Source: Pseudolabrys sp. (GTDB lineage Bacteria > Pseudomonadota > Alphaproteobacteria > Rhizobiales > Xanthobacteraceae). From it: a stretch of 39,017 nucleotides of DNA. The position numbers were made by a program, and so were the translations under genes. Shown one piece after another: positions 9,569 to 17,717 of the stretch (the first letter of the stretch is position 1; every line of letters starts with the position of its first letter). The stretch is taken from contig JALHRB010000035.1 in the NCBI GenBank assembly GCA_022841665.1, forward strand, positions 1 through 39,017. Direction: 5' to 3'. The notes beneath the pieces were generated by a model. It was not told where the DNA came from and ran no database searches. It saw only the letters and a program-made list of their open reading frames with translations.

Positions 9569-10192
9569 TTAACGCCGTGCTGCCGCGGCTAAAGCCATCA
9601 GGATGGCCTCGCCGGCGCGCGCCAGATCCGCGTTTGTATGCCGGTGCTTGGGCCGGGCCCGGGCATCGCGCCGCACCATCGGCACGTGCACGAAAACCGC
9701 CATCCGCGGCCCGCCCGGGCGCGCCACCGCCTCGGCTGCCCGCCAGCACAGGTAGTTGCAGAGGTAGCGCCCGGCGTCGCGCGATAATGCCGTCTTCGCC
9801 CGCGCACCCTTGGCGGCGGCCAGCAGCGGCCGCAGCGGGGCCGGCATGGCCATCGACCCCGGCGCGCCCGGCGCGATGGCGTGGCGCAGGAGCGAGGCGC
9901 TGGTGGCGTCCGGCAGCAGCGCCAGCACGTTGCGGGCGCGCGTCTCGAGCCGCAAATGCCGAGCGCGCGTCGCCAGCCCGAACATCAGCAGCGCGTCCGG
10001 CTTATGCCGGGCGATGAGGCCGGGCAGCTCGCGGTCAACCGCGGCATAACTGGTCGGGAATACGTGGCCGGCGAGCGTGACGCCGCGTAAAGCCGGCCGC
10101 CGCAGCCGGGCGAGCCGCGTTACGAGCGCCTGGGTCGGATTGAACGGCGCGCCGGGGAAGGGCCCGAAGCCGGTGATGAGGAGGGTGGTCAT
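9569..10192 (-). CDS. Pyroglutamyl-peptidase I-like cysteine peptidase (family C15)
   Basis: A 207-residue cytoplasmic protein starting MTTLLITGFGPFPGAPFNPT, the hallmark of peptidase family C15, which removes N-terminal pyroglutamate. The triad is in place: Glu83 (LRLETRARN), Cys145 (AGRYLCNYL) and His169 (VFVHVPMV), almost the same numbering as known enzymes (Glu81, Cys144, His168). The protein is otherwise divergent, so specificity could differ. It lies 23 bases upstream of the Tat beta-helix gene on the same strand, and the two are likely cotranscribed. Confidence 0.86.
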   Translation of the reverse strand: MTTLLITGFGPFPGAPFNPTQALVTRLARLRRPALRGVTLAGHVFPTSYAAVDRELPGLIARHKPDALLMFGLATRARHLRLETRARNVLALLPDATSASLLRHAIAPGAPGSMAMPAPLRPLLAAAKGARAKTALSRDAGRYLCNYLCWRAAEAVARPGGPRMAVFVHVPMVRRDARARPKHRHTNADLARAGEAILMALAAAARR

Positions 10193-10201
10193 TCTTAAGC
10201 C

Positions 10202-10307
10202 GTCATTCCGGGGCGCGGCCGACCGGCCGCGAGCCCGGAATCCATAATCCGCAGCGCTCGGCGTATGGATTCCGGGTCCGCTCGCTCCGCTCGCGTCCCG
10301 GAATGAC
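10202..10307. repeat. Intergenic inverted repeat, GTCATTCCGG family, copy 1
   Basis: The element begins GTCATTCCGG and ends CCGGAATGAC or a close form, with internal CCCGGAATCCATA facing TATGGATTCCGGG. It separates the pyroglutamyl-peptidase and meaB genes. A second copy with the same ends and the same inner arms is at 21282-21419. This type is frequent between genes in Bradyrhizobium-like genomes. Confidence 0.82.
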
Positions 10308-10331
10308 GACAGCGAGGTTGTTGGTCATGCG

Positions 10332-11312
10332 TCATATGCCCAACAGCGCGGCAATCTCTTCCACCGCCAAGGTCGGCGCGAGCTTGCCGGCGGCGACTTG
10401 CGCTTCCGCCGTCTTGAGCTTGGCGCGCACGGCGGGATCGCTGCGCAGCCGCGCGGTCAGGCGCTCCTCCAGCATGGTCCACATCCACTTGACCTGCTGC
10501 TCGCGCCGGCGCGCGGCCAGTTCGCCCGAGGCGGTCATCTTCTCCTTGTGCGCCAGCACCTGCGCCCACACGTCCGGCACGCCCTGGCCGGTGAGCGCGG
10601 AATAGGTCGTCACCGGCGGCGACCAGGTCGGCGAGCGCGGCTGCAGGATGTGCAGCGCGGCCCTGTATTCGCCCGCCGCCGCCTTGGCGCGCGCGACATT
10701 GTCGCCGTCCGCCTTGTTGACCGCGATCATGTCGGCCAGCTCGACGATGCCCTTCTTGAGGCCCTGCAATTCGTCGCCGGCGCCGGCCACCATCAGCACC
10801 AGGAAGAAATCGGTCATGTCGGCGACCGCCGTCTCCGATTGGCCGACGCCGACCGTCTCGACCAGGATCACGTCGTAGCCGGCTGCCTCGCAGACCAGCA
10901 TGGTCTCGCGCGTCTTGGCGGCGACGCCGCCGAGCGTGCCGGATGAAGGCGAGGGGCGGATGAAGGCGTTGGGATCGATGGCGAGCCGGGCCATGCGCGT
11001 CTTGTCGCCGAGGATGGAGCCGCCGGTGCGCGACGACGACGGATCGACCGCCAGCACCGCCACCTTGTGGCCGTGCCCGGTCAGATAAGTCCCGAGCGCG
11101 TCGATGGTGGTGGATTTGCCCGCCCCCGGCGCGCCCGTGATGCCGAGCCGCACCGCCTTGCCGGTGAGCGGCAACAGCTCCTGCACCAGCAGGTGTGCTT
11201 GCCCGCGGTGGTCCCCCCGCTTGCTCTCGATCAGCGTGATGGCGCGCGCCAGCGTGGCGCGGTCGCCGGCGCGGATGCCGCGGGCGAGATCGGTGGGCTG
11301 CTTGCTGGCCAT
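10332..11312 (-). CDS. meaB: Methylmalonyl-CoA mutase-associated GTPase MeaB
   Basis: A 326-residue G3E-family P-loop GTPase with Walker A GAPGAGKST (residues 60-68), DPSSSRTGGSILGDKTRM, the switch region VETVGVGQSE and the base motif VNKADG. MeaB loads and protects the cobalamin cofactor of methylmalonyl-CoA mutase. Its place at the end of the run holding mutA and mutB supports this job. It follows the lipoprotein gene by five bases and so is likely in the same transcript. Length and motifs are complete. The C-terminal helices (residues about 255-320) are the dimerisation arm of the family. Confidence 0.95.
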   Translation of the reverse strand: MASKQPTDLARGIRAGDRATLARAITLIESKRGDHRGQAHLLVQELLPLTGKAVRLGITGAPGAGKSTTIDALGTYLTGHGHKVAVLAVDPSSSRTGGSILGDKTRMARLAIDPNAFIRPSPSSGTLGGVAAKTRETMLVCEAAGYDVILVETVGVGQSETAVADMTDFFLVLMVAGAGDELQGLKKGIVELADMIAVNKADGDNVARAKAAAGEYRAALHILQPRSPTWSPPVTTYSALTGQGVPDVWAQVLAHKEKMTASGELAARRREQQVKWMWTMLEERLTARLRSDPAVRAKLKTAEAQVAAGKLAPTLAVEEIAALLGI

Positions 11313-11317
11313 GCGCC

Positions 11318-11890
11318 CTAGCGCCGCGTGCCGCGCGCGGGCCTGGAGCCGCCGTCGGGCAGGCGGATCGCCAGCCCGCCGTCGTCCTTGCGCTGCGCCG
11401 CGGTGGCACGCGCGAAGGAAAACAATTGCTCGCGCGTCTCGATGCGGCAGGACGACTTGTCGACCTTCTTGCAGAACGACGTGCGCGTCACCTGGTCGGC
11501 GTCGTCCTCGTCGATCGGGATCACCTGATAGACGCCCTCGGCGACCTTGTGCAGCAGCGCGTAGTCGGTCACCGCCACGCGCCCGGCCGGCACCGCCTGG
11601 ATGATGTAGTCGCCGTCCTCGAAGGGATGCGCCGAGAAGGCCGTGATGTCCTTCATGCCGCCGCCGGCATGGGCATAGAGTGCGCCGTTCCAGCGGTAGC
11701 TCGCCTGCTGGGAATCGTGCGCGTAGCCCTTGCGCAGGGTGAAGACTTGCAGGCGAAGCTGGGGGCCGAACACCGGCTCGGCGTCGACCAGGATCGGGCT
11801 CGACGAATCGATGCAGCCCGCGAGCGGCAGCGCGCAGAGGGCGGCGAGGGCGGCGATCCGGCCCGTTTGGAGAAAAGACAGCGAGTTCAC
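11318..11890 (-). CDS. Hypothetical lipoprotein in the mut run
   Basis: A 190-residue protein with a lipoprotein signal: positive start, hydrophobic residues 12-22 and lipobox LAGC with Cys26 as the acylated residue. No family is recognised. The mature part is mixed alpha/beta, has two further Cys (SFCKKVDKSSC) and a basic tail. GTG at 11890 overlaps the stop of the HepT-like gene as GTGA, and GAGGA lies nine bases upstream. A lipoprotein between methylmalonyl-CoA mutase and MeaB has no obvious metabolic reason, so it may be a separate envelope function carried in the operon. Confidence 0.78.
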   Translation of the reverse strand: MNSLSFLQTGRIAALAALCALPLAGCIDSSSPILVDAEPVFGPQLRLQVFTLRKGYAHDSQQASYRWNGALYAHAGGGMKDITAFSAHPFEDGDYIIQAVPAGRVAVTDYALLHKVAEGVYQVIPIDEDDADQVTRTSFCKKVDKSSCRIETREQLFSFARATAAQRKDDGGLAIRLPDGGSRPARGTRR

Positions 11891-12276
11891 CTGTTATTTT
11901 CCTCGCGAAGGGCGCGTTGGACGAAAGCCTTTAGAGGTGGCAAATCCTCCGCGGCAATGGACAGCAGCAGCCTGACGTCTGTTCGGTAATATTCCCGCCG
12001 AAGAAGATCGCCTAGGTCCGCTGCCCTCGACCAATTAATTCCACGCTCGTTTGCCGTGACTGATTGGGGCAGGCAGCGAACCGAGTCGGAAACGATCTCA
12101 TAGCTACGCTCGACGAACAGCCGCCGCGGCCGATCTGCCCTCAGGCTCTCCTCGGTCTGATCGGTTAGCGCGCCTTGTATGTCGGCGATCGAATCAAGAA
12201 TCAGAGAATACAAAGCACCGAGGGCGGGGGGCGACGGTATCTCGCGCAGCTTGGCGATGATTTCTTCGCGGGTCAT
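11887..12276 (-). CDS. HepT-like (HEPN, DUF86-type) protein with degenerate active site
   Basis: A 129-residue helical protein whose middle and end follow the HepT/DUF86 pattern: ER.YEIV......LP (residues 56-70), INW..A..L (80-88), Y..D (97-100) and LP.L..FV...L (112-122). In active HEPN toxins the loop reads RN...H.Y; here the equivalent residues are Gly89, Asp90 and Arg94 before Tyr96, so the RNase motif is lost. No MntA-type nucleotidyltransferase is next to it. ATG at 12276 is used; GTG 12288 is possible. Hand-counted 60-base blocks give about 55-58% GC, lower than the flanking genes. Family assignment is by pattern only. Confidence 0.6.
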   Translation of the reverse strand: MTREEIIAKLREIPSPPALGALYSLILDSIADIQGALTDQTEESLRADRPRRLFVERSYEIVSDSVRCLPQSVTANERGINWSRAADLGDLLRREYYRTDVRLLLSIAAEDLPPLKAFVQRALREENNR

Positions 12277-12372
12277 GCGAGGTTTCACTTGTCGAGCCGA
12301 TGCTCGCTTCCTGAAAAATGTAGCACGAATCTGTGGGCTTCTTCGAGCAATAGCCCTGCGGCCAATCTCAGA

Positions 12373-14529
12373 TCACTCCGCCGCCTCTTTGCCGTGGCCG
12401 AGGCGTTTGGCGAGCGACTTCAGGAGCTTCTCGGCCGCCTCCGCGATCACCGTGCCGGGCGGGAAGATCGCCTCGGCGCCGGCCTTGATGAGCGCGTCGT
12501 AATCCTGCGGCGGCACCACGCCGCCGACCACGATCATGATGTCGTCGCGGCCCTGGCTGGCGAGTTCGGCCTTCAGTTCGGGCACCAAAGTGAGATGCGC
12601 GGCGGCCAGCGACGACACGCCGAGCACATGCACGTCGTTCTCCACCGCCTGGCGCGCGGCTTCGGAGGGCGTCGCAAACAGCGGCCCGATATCGACGTCG
12701 AAGCCCAAGTCGGCAAAGGCCGAGGCGATCACCTTCTGGCCGCGGTCGTGGCCGTCCTGGCCGATCTTGGCGACGAGCAGGCGCGGCCGGCGGCCTTCCG
12801 CCGCCTCGAACGCCTCCACCGCCTCGCGCACCCGTTCGACGGCGCCGGTCATGCCTACCTCCCGCTTGTAGACGCCCGTGATCGCCCTGATCTCCGCGCG
12901 ATGCCGTCCATACACTTTCTCCAGCGCGGCGGAAATCTCGCCGACGGTGGCCTTGGCACGCGCGGCGTCGACGGCGAGCGCCAGGAGGTTGCCGTTGCCG
13001 CGGTCGGCGGCGCGGGTGAGGGCGTCGAGCGCCTCCTGCAAGGCGGCCGGGTCGCGCTCGGCCTTCAGGCGCTTGAGCTTGTCGAGCTGCATGTTGCGCA
13101 CGGCGGTGTTGTCGACCTTGAGCACGTCGATCGGCGCCTCGTCGGTGGGCTGGTGCTTGTTGACGCCGATCACCGACTGATGGCCGCTGTCGATGCGCGC
13201 CTGCGTCTTGGCGGCGGCTTCCTCGATGCGCAGCTTCGGGATGCCGGCCTCGATCGCCTTGGCCATGCCGCCGAGGCCTTCCACTTCCTCGATGTGGCCC
13301 CAGGCCTTTTTCGCCAGCTCGTAGGTGAGCCGCTCGACGTAATAGGAGCCGCCCCAGGGATCGACGATGCGGGTGGTGCCGCTTTCCTGCTGCAAGACAA
13401 TTTGCGTGTTGCGGGCGATGCGGGCCGAGAAGTCGGTCGGCAGCGCCAAGGCTTCGTCGAGCGAATTGGTGTGCAGCGACTGGGTATGCCCCTGCGTCGC
13501 CGCCATCGCCTCGATCATGGTGCGGGCGACGTTGTTGAACACGTCCTGCGCGGCAAGCGACCAGCCCGAGGTCTGGCTGTGCGTGCGCAGCGACAGCGAG
13601 CGCGCGTCCTCCGGCTTGAACGGCTTCATCAGCTTCGCCCAGATCATGCGCGCGGCGCGCAGCTTGGCGATCTCCATGAAGTAGTTCATGCCGATCGCCC
13701 AGAAGAACGAGACGCGCGGCGCGAACTGGTCGACGGTGAGCCCCGCCTTGATGCCGGCGCGCACATATTCGACGCCGTCGGCAAGCGTGTAGGCGAGCTC
13801 GAGGTCCTGCGTCGCGCCGGCTTCCTGCATGTGATAGCCGGAGACCGAGATCGAATTGAACTTCGGCATCTCGGCCGAGGTGTAGGCGAAGATGTCGGAG
13901 ATGATGCGCAACGAGGGCGCGGGCGGGTAGATGTAGGTGTTGCGCACCATGAATTCTTTGAGGATGTCGTTCTGGATCGTGCCCGAGAGCTTGGCGTGCG
14001 GCACGCCCTGTTCTTCCCCCGCGACGATGTAGAGCGCCAGCACCGGCAGCACGGCGCCGTTCATGGTCATCGACACGCTCATCTGGTCGAGCGGGATGCC
14101 GGAGAACAGCGTGCGCATGTCGTAGATGGAATCGATCGCCACGCCCGCCATGCCGACGTCGCCGGCGACGCGCGGATGGTCGGAGTCGTAGCCGCGGTGG
14201 GTGGCGAGATCGAAGGCGATGGAGAGGCCCTTCTGGCCGGCGGCGAGGTTGCGCCGGTAGAAGGCGTTGGAATCCTCCGCCGTCGAGAAGCCGGCATATT
14301 GCCGGATGGTCCAGGGCTGCGCCGCGTACATCGCGGGATAGGGCCCGCGCAGGAACGGCGCCTTGCCGGGATAGGTGTCGAGGAAATCGAGGCCCTTGAG
14401 GTCGGCTTCGCCGTAGACCGGCTTCACCGGGATTGCTTCCGGCGTCATCCAGGGCGCGGCGGCGCTATCGCCGGCCGGGACGGCGGTGTCGGCGAAGGGG
14501 ACTGAGGCGAAGTTCGGAATTTGGCTCAT
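12373..14529 (-). CDS. mutB: Methylmalonyl-CoA mutase, large (catalytic) subunit
   Basis: A 718-residue adenosylcobalamin enzyme that interconverts methylmalonyl-CoA and succinyl-CoA. The N-terminal TIM barrel holds [33 protein letters not shown] and TLQ-type substrate motifs; the C-terminal B12 domain has DGHDRG (Asp592, His594, Gly597), the cobalt-binding DxHxxG. Its ATG overlaps the stop of orf125 as ATGA. About 97 bases separate its stop from the HepT-like gene. Length and motifs are full. It serves propionate, odd-chain fatty acid or ethylmalonyl-CoA routes, which the window does not separate. Confidence 0.97.
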   Translation of the reverse strand: MSQIPNFASVPFADTAVPAGDSAAAPWMTPEAIPVKPVYGEADLKGLDFLDTYPGKAPFLRGPYPAMYAAQPWTIRQYAGFSTAEDSNAFYRRNLAAGQKGLSIAFDLATHRGYDSDHPRVAGDVGMAGVAIDSIYDMRTLFSGIPLDQMSVSMTMNGAVLPVLALYIVAGEEQGVPHAKLSGTIQNDILKEFMVRNTYIYPPAPSLRIISDIFAYTSAEMPKFNSISVSGYHMQEAGATQDLELAYTLADGVEYVRAGIKAGLTVDQFAPRVSFFWAIGMNYFMEIAKLRAARMIWAKLMKPFKPEDARSLSLRTHSQTSGWSLAAQDVFNNVARTMIEAMAATQGHTQSLHTNSLDEALALPTDFSARIARNTQIVLQQESGTTRIVDPWGGSYYVERLTYELAKKAWGHIEEVEGLGGMAKAIEAGIPKLRIEEAAAKTQARIDSGHQSVIGVNKHQPTDEAPIDVLKVDNTAVRNMQLDKLKRLKAERDPAALQEALDALTRAADRGNGNLLALAVDAARAKATVGEISAALEKVYGRHRAEIRAITGVYKREVGMTGAVERVREAVEAFEAAEGRRPRLLVAKIGQDGHDRGQKVIASAFADLGFDVDIGPLFATPSEAARQAVENDVHVLGVSSLAAAHLTLVPELKAELASQGRDDIMIVVGGVVPPQDYDALIKAGAEAIFPPGTVIAEAAEKLLKSLAKRLGHGKEAAE

Positions 14530-14903
14530 AGGTTCTCGCCGCTTTTCAACGCTGCAATCCGTCTATCGTGTTCCGCGATCTGAGCACGAATGGGATCCTC
14601 AGATGGTTGCGCACGAAGACCGACGAGCATGTCGACCACTAACACTTCGCGGGTTCCGCTTCGCAGCTTGCGCGACAGGATGAAAAATAGAAGTCCAGCG
14701 GCGACCGCCGAAAAAACGAAGCCCGTGACACCCAACTGTCCGGCTAGCACGGCGCTGGCGAGAAGCACGACGACAACGGTGGCCACTCCAATGGCCACGA
14801 ACATGAGAATGCTTGTCGTGATGCGGGCCTGACGCTCGTGCAACCGCGCCATCTCGACCAGTTGCGCGCGCTCAGCCTCCAGCCGGGTCAAATCTTCGTT
14901 CAT
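14526..14903 (-). CDS. Small two-helix membrane protein inserted between mutA and mutB
   Basis: The 125-residue protein has a charged helical N-terminus likely to form a coiled coil (residues 1-26), two membrane helices (about 28-52 and 58-77) and a second charged helical tail (about 103-120). I do not recognise the family. It overlaps mutA by ATGA at its start and mutB by ATGA at its stop, so it is translated with both. Two hand-counted 60-base blocks inside it give 55-57% GC against 63 and 73% in two blocks of mutB. It could tether the mutase to the membrane or be an unrelated insertion. Confidence 0.8.
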   Translation of the reverse strand: MNEDLTRLEAERAQLVEMARLHERQARITTSILMFVAIGVATVVVVLLASAVLAGQLGVTGFVFSAVAAGLLFFILSRKLRSGTREVLVVDMLVGLRAQPSEDPIRAQIAEHDRRIAALKSGENL

Positions 14904-16771
14904 AACGCCAGTATATCATGCGCGGCCTGCAAGGTCGAAAGCACGTCGCAGCCCACGTAAATATAGTTTTTCACGCCGGCCTGCCGCCAATTGGATTCGT
15001 GCTCTCCGGGCCGGCCGGCCAGGTGCACGGTCGCTCCCGCGGCGCTGAGCGCCTTCGCGGCTTCGGCGGCTTCCGCCTCGTAGACCTTGTCCGACGAGCA
15101 TAGGCAGGCGAGGCGGGTGCCGGACGCCTTGAACGCCGCGATCATGTCCTCGCGGCTCTTGAAGCTGTCGTTGCCGACCGCCTCGATGCCGCCGGCCTCG
15201 TAGAAATTCTTCGCGAACATCGCGCGCGCGGTGAAGTCCGCGATCTTGCCGAGGCTGGCCAGAAATACCTTCGGCCGAGCGCCGGTCCTGGCGAGGATAG
15301 CGTCGGACTTGTCGCGCAGCGCCTCGAACGGCTCGGCCAGGCGGATGGCGGGCAGCGGCTCGAAGGACTTCACCGCTGGTAATGGCGGCACGCTCACGCG
15401 CGCCACGTCGAGCACCTTCGGCAAGCTCTCGCTGAGGTTCGGATAGTCGCTCGCGCCGGTGAGCGCATCCTTGCGCTTGGCGACCGCCGCCTGCCGCGTC
15501 GCGCGCGTCGCGGCGACTTTCTTTTGCAGCAATCCTTGCTCGATGGCGGCAGGCGCGCCGCCGGCGGTCTCGATTTCCTGGAACAGCGCCCAGGCGGCTT
15601 TCGCCAACTCCGACGTCAGCGCCTCGATGCCGCCGGAGCCGGCGGCCGGGTCGGCGACGCGGAACAGGTTGGATTCTTCCAGCAGGATGAGTTGCAGGTT
15701 GCGCGCGACACGGCGCGCAAAAGCATCCGGAAGGCCGATCGCCTGTGTGAACGGCAAGGCGGTGATCGCATCGGCGCCGCCGATGCCGGCGGCGGTCACG
15801 GCGATCGTGGCGCGCAGCATGTTCACGTAAGGATCGCGCTGCGTCATCATGCGCCAGGCGGTCTCGGCGGAGACGAAGGCGGGTTGCGGCGTCAGGCCGC
15901 TGGCCTGCTCGATGCGCGCCCACAGCTTCCGCAGCGCGCGGAACTTGGCGATGGTGAGGAACTGGTCCGCGTCGGCGGCGAGACGGAAATAGACGAGCTT
16001 GCGGGCGCGCTTGAGCGCAATGCCGCCGTCCGCGAACGTGCGCAGGTAGGCGACCGCGTTGGCGATGACGAAGGCGAGTTCCTGCGCCTCCGAGCCGCCG
16101 GCGGCGTGTACGCTGCGGCCGTCGGCGACCGCGAAGGGGCCGGCGAAGCCGCGGCCCCTCAGGTCCGCAACGATCTCGTTGAACAGCTTGGCGATCTGCG
16201 GCCAGGGCAGCGGCGAGGAACCGGCCCGCACCGTGGCGCCGAGCGGGTCGTAGCCGAAGCGAATTTGCGTCTGCGCGGGGTCGATGCCGCGCGCCTTCAG
16301 CACGGCGGCGAGGTGCTGGCCGGCATCCTTGTGCCGCGCGCTCATGTCGAGTTCGAGCGGGATGGCGTCGAGGAAGACGCCGTCGAGCGCCTGTGCGATC
16401 GCCGCCTGCGCGCCGTCCAGTCCATAGCCGTAGGCGCCGGCGCTGCCGGCAAAAACCAGGCTCAGGCCGGTGGCGCCGTTTTCGAGGTCGTGCAGGGCTT
16501 CGGCATTGGCGGCCTTCGGGTCGGGATGGTCGACGCGCTGGAGCACCTGCCAGGGCTGCGCGGCGGCGCGGCCCGCGACCGCCTGCGCCTTGGCCGCGCG
16601 CGGGTATAGCGGCTCGATCCGCAGGCCGTCATAGGTGCGGCTGACCAGGCGCTTCTCGAAATCGGCGCCCTTGAGCGCGGCGTCCACCAGCTTGCGCCAT
16701 TCCGCCTCGCTCACGGGCGGAAATTCGGCGGCGAGGGAGAGTTCGTTGTCTTGTTGAGGACTTTGGGTCAT
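14900..16771 (-). CDS. mutA: Methylmalonyl-CoA mutase, small (non-catalytic) subunit
   Basis: A 623-residue homologue of the mutase large subunit that forms the heterodimer with MutB. It keeps the barrel layout (for example NLQLILLEESNLFRVADPAAGSGGIE) and a C-terminal flavodoxin-like region, but the cobalamin motif DxHxxG is absent: the equivalent stretch reads LGKIADFTAR. That is normal for the small subunit. It begins about 70 bases after folK on the same strand and ends with an ATGA overlap to orf125. The start ATG at 16771 gives MTQSPQQDNELSLAAEFPP, which fits the family N-terminus. Confidence 0.94.
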   Translation of the reverse strand: MTQSPQQDNELSLAAEFPPVSEAEWRKLVDAALKGADFEKRLVSRTYDGLRIEPLYPRAAKAQAVAGRAAAQPWQVLQRVDHPDPKAANAEALHDLENGATGLSLVFAGSAGAYGYGLDGAQAAIAQALDGVFLDAIPLELDMSARHKDAGQHLAAVLKARGIDPAQTQIRFGYDPLGATVRAGSSPLPWPQIAKLFNEIVADLRGRGFAGPFAVADGRSVHAAGGSEAQELAFVIANAVAYLRTFADGGIALKRARKLVYFRLAADADQFLTIAKFRALRKLWARIEQASGLTPQPAFVSAETAWRMMTQRDPYVNMLRATIAVTAAGIGGADAITALPFTQAIGLPDAFARRVARNLQLILLEESNLFRVADPAAGSGGIEALTSELAKAAWALFQEIETAGGAPAAIEQGLLQKKVAATRATRQAAVAKRKDALTGASDYPNLSESLPKVLDVARVSVPPLPAVKSFEPLPAIRLAEPFEALRDKSDAILARTGARPKVFLASLGKIADFTARAMFAKNFYEAGGIEAVGNDSFKSREDMIAAFKASGTRLACLCSSDKVYEAEAAEAAKALSAAGATVHLAGRPGEHESNWRQAGVKNYIYVGCDVLSTLQAAHDILAL

Positions 16772-16843
16772 CGGCGGTAAATGCCATAGCCGTCCCGGCG
16801 CCGCTATTCCAGTCCAAGCAAGTTGTATGCCCGGAAACGCGGT

Positions 16844-17344
16844 TCAGGGTTGCGCGGCCTGGGGCAGCAGCCGCTCGATGCCGGCGGCGTCAACCGCCTT
16901 GGCGGCATCCCCGATCCGCCGCCCGGCCACCACACGGTCGCCCGCGATCTCGGCCAGCGGCACCAGCACGAAGGCGCGCTCGAACAGGCGGGGGTGCGGC
17001 AGCGTCAGGTTCGGCTCGTCCAGGGTGAGGTCGTCATAGGCAAGGATGTCGATATCGGCGGTGCGCGGGCCGTTCTTCTTCTCGTGCGCGCGGTCGCGGC
17101 CGAGCCGCAGCTCGACGTCCTGCGCCCGCTCCAGCAGGTCGCGCGGGGGCAGGGTCGTTTCCACGACGATGCAGAGGTTGATGAAGGGCGGCTGATATTT
17201 GAATCCCCAAGGCGGGGTCATGTAGTCGGACGAGCGCGCCATCAGCCGCACGTCGGTACCGTCGCACAACAGCTTTACCGCACGGTCGAGGATAGCCCGG
17301 CTGTTGCCGACATTGCCGCCGAGCGCGAGCAGGGCCTCGCTCAT
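16844..17344 (-). CDS. folK: 2-amino-4-hydroxy-6-hydroxymethyldihydropteridine diphosphokinase
   Basis: This 166-residue enzyme transfers pyrophosphate from ATP to hydroxymethyl-dihydropterin in folate synthesis. Motifs: LALGGNVGNSRAIL at the start, SSDYMTPPWG, the metal-binding PRTADIDILAYDDL and LPHPRLFERAFVLVPLAEI. Length is standard. It starts four bases after the folB stop and is the third gene of the folP-folB-folK group. Confidence 0.95.
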   Translation of the reverse strand: MSEALLALGGNVGNSRAILDRAVKLLCDGTDVRLMARSSDYMTPPWGFKYQPPFINLCIVVETTLPPRDLLERAQDVELRLGRDRAHEKKNGPRTADIDILAYDDLTLDEPNLTLPHPRLFERAFVLVPLAEIAGDRVVAGRRIGDAAKAVDAAGIERLLPQAAQP

Positions 17345-17348
17345 GGCG

Positions 17349-17717
17349 TCAGCGTTTGCGCCCGCGCGAGAGCGTGACGCCGACGTCGCTGAAGGTCGCG
17401 GCGATCGGCGCGTGCGGCTTATGGATCGTCACTTTCACCGCGATCACGCGCGGGAAGGCGGCGAGCACGGCGTCGGCGACGCGGCCGGCCGCCGCCTCGA
17501 TCAGGCGGAAGCGCTGCGCGCAGAAGGCCTCGCTCGCGCACTCGACCACCTTGTCGTAGGAAACCGTGTCCACCACCTTGTCGGAACGCGCCGCGTCGGA
17601 CAGGTCGATATCGAGATCGAGATCGATGGTGAAACTCTGTCCGACCTTGGCCTCGTGCGCCATCACGCCGTGATAGGCGTGCAGCGCCAATCCGCGGATG
17701 AAGATACGGTCGGTCAT
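17349..17717 (-). CDS. folB: Dihydroneopterin aldolase
   Basis: A 122-residue enzyme that converts dihydroneopterin to hydroxymethyl-dihydropterin and glycolaldehyde. It shows IFIRGLALHAYHGVMAHEAKVGQSF with the conserved glutamate, the SYDKVVE segment, and KVTIHKPHAPI with the catalytic lysine. ATG at 17717 overlaps the folP stop as ATGA; the open frame further upstream lies inside folP and is not part of the gene. Confidence 0.94.
   Translation of the reverse strand: MTDRIFIRGLALHAYHGVMAHEAKVGQSFTIDLDLDIDLSDAARSDKVVDTVSYDKVVECASEAFCAQRFRLIEAAAGRVADAVLAAFPRVIAVKVTIHKPHAPIAATFSDVGVTLSRGRKR

Noticed and set aside
11887-12276. Active HepT/MntA toxin-antitoxin system
   Set aside because: The catalytic motif is missing and there is no nucleotidyltransferase gene next to it.
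12175-14505. 776-codon open frame on the plus strand
   Set aside because: It lies opposite mutB, whose motifs and length are complete; the product is low-complexity.
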